64,000 bases of DNA from Corbicula japonica (lineage: Eukaryota; Mollusca; Bivalvia; Venerida; Cyrenidae), in the NCBI GenBank assembly GCA_038501625.1, contig JAZAYU010000175.1:764001-828000 (forward strand). The letters run 5' to 3'. Below are positions 60,311 through 64,000 of this stretch, one piece after another (positions within the stretch are counted from its first letter, which is position 1; every line of letters begins with the position of its first letter). The notes under the pieces were generated by a model, which worked only from the letters and a program-made list of their open reading frames with translations, did no database searches and was not told the DNA's origin. Position numbers and translations under genes: made by a program.

Positions 60311-61590
60311 ACAATGTGATGATTGTTATATCAGACATGACATCGTTGTGTCATAAATAAGATGATTTACAAAATAAAATTACTAGATTATGCTTGCAAA
60401 TGGAAGAAAAAAGATACTCTTTAAAGACAGTTATTATTTACAAATTGTGTAAGTCAAATGTTTTGTCCGTCTCTAAAGTGTGCGTTTGTTTATGCATGTT
60501 CTTTTATGATGTATTTGTTTGTAAGATATTATTACTTTTGTTGTGTATGGGCTCTAAACTTAAAATGTGTCGCACACAATTCGGTTCATAGAAGTTTGCC
60601 AAGTTTGTATTGACACAAATGTCTGCGTAACAGTTTTCTTTCTCCTTGAAGTGATAATCGGATTTAACATATAACATAACATATAACATATATTTTATTC
60701 GACATAAAATTGTATACATACAATTTTTAGTCAACATTCGGTCATATTTGAGTAAAGCAAAGCATAACAATGGTTAACAGATTAATAGAAATGGTTCCTA
60801 ACAATTAACAGAGAAGATTGCAAATCAGTACGAATGTATAAAAAATACAAATAATAGTATTACATGACATATATACAATGGTATCTTTATAGATTTTAAA
60901 GTTTATCTCCCTTGCATTATTGAATAATTTGGTTAAAGCGAATATTTCACGACTCAGTATGAATGTATCAAAATAAATTAAATAGTTTTCCGTAACATAT
61001 ATATACAATGGTATCGGAAACACATGAATATATCGTTTTTGTGTTCCCACAATATCGTGATTTTTTAATATAGAAGTAAATATACACTACGATTTACATA
61101 ATAACGCTTAAAGTATGTACGGTAGGTCTAGATGCGTTATATAAAGATTCCCTTGACTATAATATTAGATAGGCAAAGGTTTACCATGTTATAAAGAAAG
61201 TTACGCATGTTTTATGTCATCGGTCCAAACTTCGGACGGCCTTTTCGAAAAGCACTGCTAGTTATCGCATTTAATTCCTTTTTTATACCATATCAAACAC
61301 GCTCAAAATACATTAACAAAAAATCCTATTGTATTGTGATTGAAGTAACTATGATTCAATTTACTTCACAATAAAATCAAATATTCCGAGGATGTTAAAA
61401 TTATGGTTTGATTTTTTCTTCTTTTCTGCAATTTTAAGTAAAATTTCTTTTTAACAATCATTTTTCTAAACAAATATTGATTTAACTTTGTATTCATTTT
61501 TTATACCTGGGGAATTCAGCTCGGAGATGTCAAAATCATATAAAAAATTATCGAATCAACACTGTGACAATTATTTAGCATAATTAATCC
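60311..61590. other. Intergenic sequence, nothing recognised
   Basis: AT-rich. A short 'acatataacat' triplication lies at 60668-60692. No exon or repeat family assigned. Confidence 0.4.
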
Positions 61591-61770
61591 CCAATCAGTT
61601 ATCAAACCCCCAGCTGACAATACCCGTGCCTTGCTAATAAGATTATGTAACAAGATCGTAAAACAAGAGGACCTTTACTAAAATTACGAGTCGCCAACTA
61701 CTGAATTAATTAGCGCACCCGGTGTCAAGTTTTTCACGTTGATTATCGCCTAGAAGTGGAAAATTTATTA
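61590..61770 (+). repeat. Diverged fourth copy of the segmental repeat core
   Basis: 'ccagctgacaatacccgtgcc', 'ttgctaataagattatgtaac', 'gtcgccaactactgaattaattagcgc' match the conserved middle of copies A-C. Confidence 0.7.
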
Positions 61771-61989
61771 ATATAACGGAAATTCTAATTATTGAGTGGA
61801 CGTGTGATTTGATTAAATATTTGATCAGTCAAGATAACAGCAGCACTATATTGGCCTTTAGAACACACTATGTTGAGAATGAACACAGAACATGCTTTTG
61901 GCAATCTTAGAAAAAGTCAACAATGAATACTGTAAATATTTAGCTCTGCAATGTACATGATTAGAGATATTTCAAGGTTGTACAAAAAC

Positions 61990-62320
61990 AAATAAGCGCT
62001 ATCTACAGTTGTTGTTGTTTTGTCATTTATTTGTTTATGATAACGTTCTAATTAAAAAAAATATTTCTTCGAAAAGCAATCTTAAACGTAATCTAGAGAT
62101 GATGTTGTTGTTTCTGTTGTTGATGAAAATGATAATGATGACGCTATTTTTTTTAATAACCTCTGAATTCACCGGCTAAGCCATTAGATTTTAAGCGTTT
62201 TCTATTCTTAATTTAAGCGTTATATAATGTTTGTTGTTTTTGTTGTTAAAGATGACGACGATGACGTTTTTTGTTGTTGTTAACGATGACGACGACGACG
62301 AGGATGATGATGATGTAAGC
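61990..62320 (+). repeat. GTT/GAT microsatellite units
   Basis: Two more degenerate units of 'agttgttgttg' followed by 'gatgacgacgatgacg' tracts, similar to those at 51-52 kb. Confidence 0.7.
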
Positions 62321-62329
62321 AATATGTTA

Positions 62330-64000
62330 GGACCAATTCGTTAATTTGAAAATCTAATAATCTTCCGATCGTTTACTCCAAGGATTATTACCGATTTTGT
62401 AGGAAGTATAATGCACTGTTCATTCGTTTTCAAATAACTCTGTATTTATGTTCCTCATACTGCCCATAAATAATTAAAAAATAATTAAAAACAAAACTTT
62501 TTATTTGTGATTTATTTGTGTTTTGTTAAATTTATTATTTTAAGACATCTGCAAGTTTGGTTGGTGGTTAATGGAAGATGGAGAAATATGCATGAGGAAA
62601 GCAAGACCAGTTACTGTTAAACTGTTTCTGTATTTAACTACATTTTTCAATTGAGGCCGACTGTAAATTTAATTATGAGTTTGCAAACGAATGTAAAGAC
62701 AGTGAAAACCTCATTATAAAATTTATTTAGAAACATTTAAACGAGCGTTATGTCTGGTCAATAATTTATGAAAAGGGACTATCAGTATGAACATATTTTT
62801 TCGCTGCGTTCATACGGTAATGTCGTTTTACAAACAAAAGTGAATGGTGGCTAGATGAACCGCTATAAGTATATTTGCACATGAAAATCGTGTATAATTA
62901 CAATGTATACAGTATAAATTGAGAAGGCTGTACCTTTCCCTTTAAAGAAGTAATAACAATATCCAAGTTAAATAATGTACGCGGGAGAAATGTACACAGT
63001 GGTCAAACTAATTTCATGCCGTGAAATAATCAAATCAATGAATCGAACCGAACAGAAATATAACTGCAATGGACAGAAATGCAATAACATATCATATAAA
63101 AATGTACTGTTTTACTTTTTTAGTTCATTAATATTCATACATTAGTTCGCGTAACTGACCAATAAAAAGATCCAAATTATCTCTCAATACGCGTTAACCA
63201 ATCAACAATTAATGGGGGCGGTCCTGAGTTTCTAAAGGAAGCTTCAAGAAAGATCTGTGCGAAAGATGTACCTCTCTCAAAACATATCTGATTGAAATTA
63301 GTGAAAAGTGCAAATTGGTATCCTAATTTGCCAGGTTGTAATCACGACAATGAGCTTTTAAAAACTGTATTTGCGTACCTGCCGGATTAAATGTTCCAAA
63401 TCGGCACTATGCTAATTCTTAATATTGTATAATTTGAAAAATATATAACAAAATTTAATTTCAACAGTGGGCTATTATAATAGCGCATGGGTACAAGTTC
63501 AACAGCGCTTTACCGGCGCGTAGGGGCGATTTGATCATAGTGGCCGCGGGATAGATGATTTGGGCTGCATTAAAGTGATACGATGATATAATAAGCTATT
63601 TATTTGATAAAACATTGGTGTACAATAAACGTTTAAATCATCATATTCAAGTACTGAAATACTGCACAAAAAGATCACAGTTCTTTACTTAGACGTGTAT
63701 CTTTCTATTTTAAATAGATCTTCATAAATTATGCAACAAATAATATTTGTACACAGATCGGATAACGACAGATGCATCCGAAATAATGTCATATAAATAT
63801 GTGCTTAATGTTCCTCGGGAAATGACATGAATTTTTTAAAATAAAATATCATTGAATTTTCTTTCATTGCCGGTAATGGTCTTATAATACGAAATTGTTT
63901 CGGGCTAATTATTTCGATACATTTGATTGTGATAAAATCCTTGCTCAAATTGGTTTTAACACCCTGAGGCAATCCCGTGACACATCGCCGTTTCTTTGAC
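62330..64000. other. Intergenic sequence, nothing recognised
   Basis: AT-rich DNA; no supported exon, RNA gene or repeat. Confidence 0.4.

Overview
This is AT-rich eukaryotic nuclear DNA, most likely from a bivalve mollusc. The evidence is short exons with GT-AG introns, a kinase/HEPN gene style seen in lophotrochozoan innate-immune families, abundant tRNA-derived and mollusc-type dispersed repeats, APE-type LINE remains and long GAT/ATC microsatellites. No bacterial operon, CRISPR array or rRNA gene is visible. The species assignment is inference.

Region 1 (about 1-22.0 kb, minus strand). A TKL (RLK/Pelle/IRAK-like) protein-kinase locus is read right to left: VAIK exon (22009-21912), alpha-C exon (21698-21616), hinge exon (4616-4458), catalytic-loop/DFG exon (3327-3122), alpha-F exon (2000-1909), alpha-H exon (1445-1331) and the start of a further exon (16-1). 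Its alpha-C/hinge intron is 17 kb, against 452 bp in the plus-strand paralogue. Almost all of the excess is one 15.86-kb segment (4964-20818) bounded by 1.1-kb inverted repeats, each packed with alternating 20-24-bp palindromes. I read it as a very large inserted terminal-inverted-repeat element. Inside are a candidate multi-exon membrane-protein gene (15.1-16.5 kb, plus), weaker exon candidates on the minus strand, SINE-like and tandem repeats, and no recognisable transposase.

Region 2 (22.1-25.5 kb). There is a broken non-LTR retrotransposon with ORF1, endonuclease and linker but no reverse transcriptase. It is followed by a lone plus-strand exon resembling the DZIP3-type HEPN domain.

Region 3 (26-42.6 kb, plus strand). 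The second kinase paralogue has exons 31987-32139, 35704-35801, 36083-36165, 36618-36785, 37243-37448, 39025-39131, 41093-41206 and 42482-42572. It has at least three in-frame stops, a lost splice donor and a one-base phase shift, so it is a pseudogene. Exon lengths and phases match the minus copy almost exactly (98, 83 and 206 nt identical), so the loci are inverted paralogues. The introns hold MITEs, a 150-170-bp minisatellite with a nested SINE-like insertion, and many copies of a dispersed repeat family.

Region 4 (42.8-64 kb). No gene was found. It is a repeat field: mollusc dispersed repeats (42.8-44.45 kb), a GCCATGGC palindrome cluster (45.03-45.38 kb), two large inverted minisatellite structures (45.84-46.76 and 47.0-47.35 kb), CG-motif MITEs (47.6-50.9 kb), and a tandem segmental duplication of about 2.4-kb units, each ending in a GAT microsatellite (54.6-60.3 kb).

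No intact, confidently functional protein-coding gene was established in the window.
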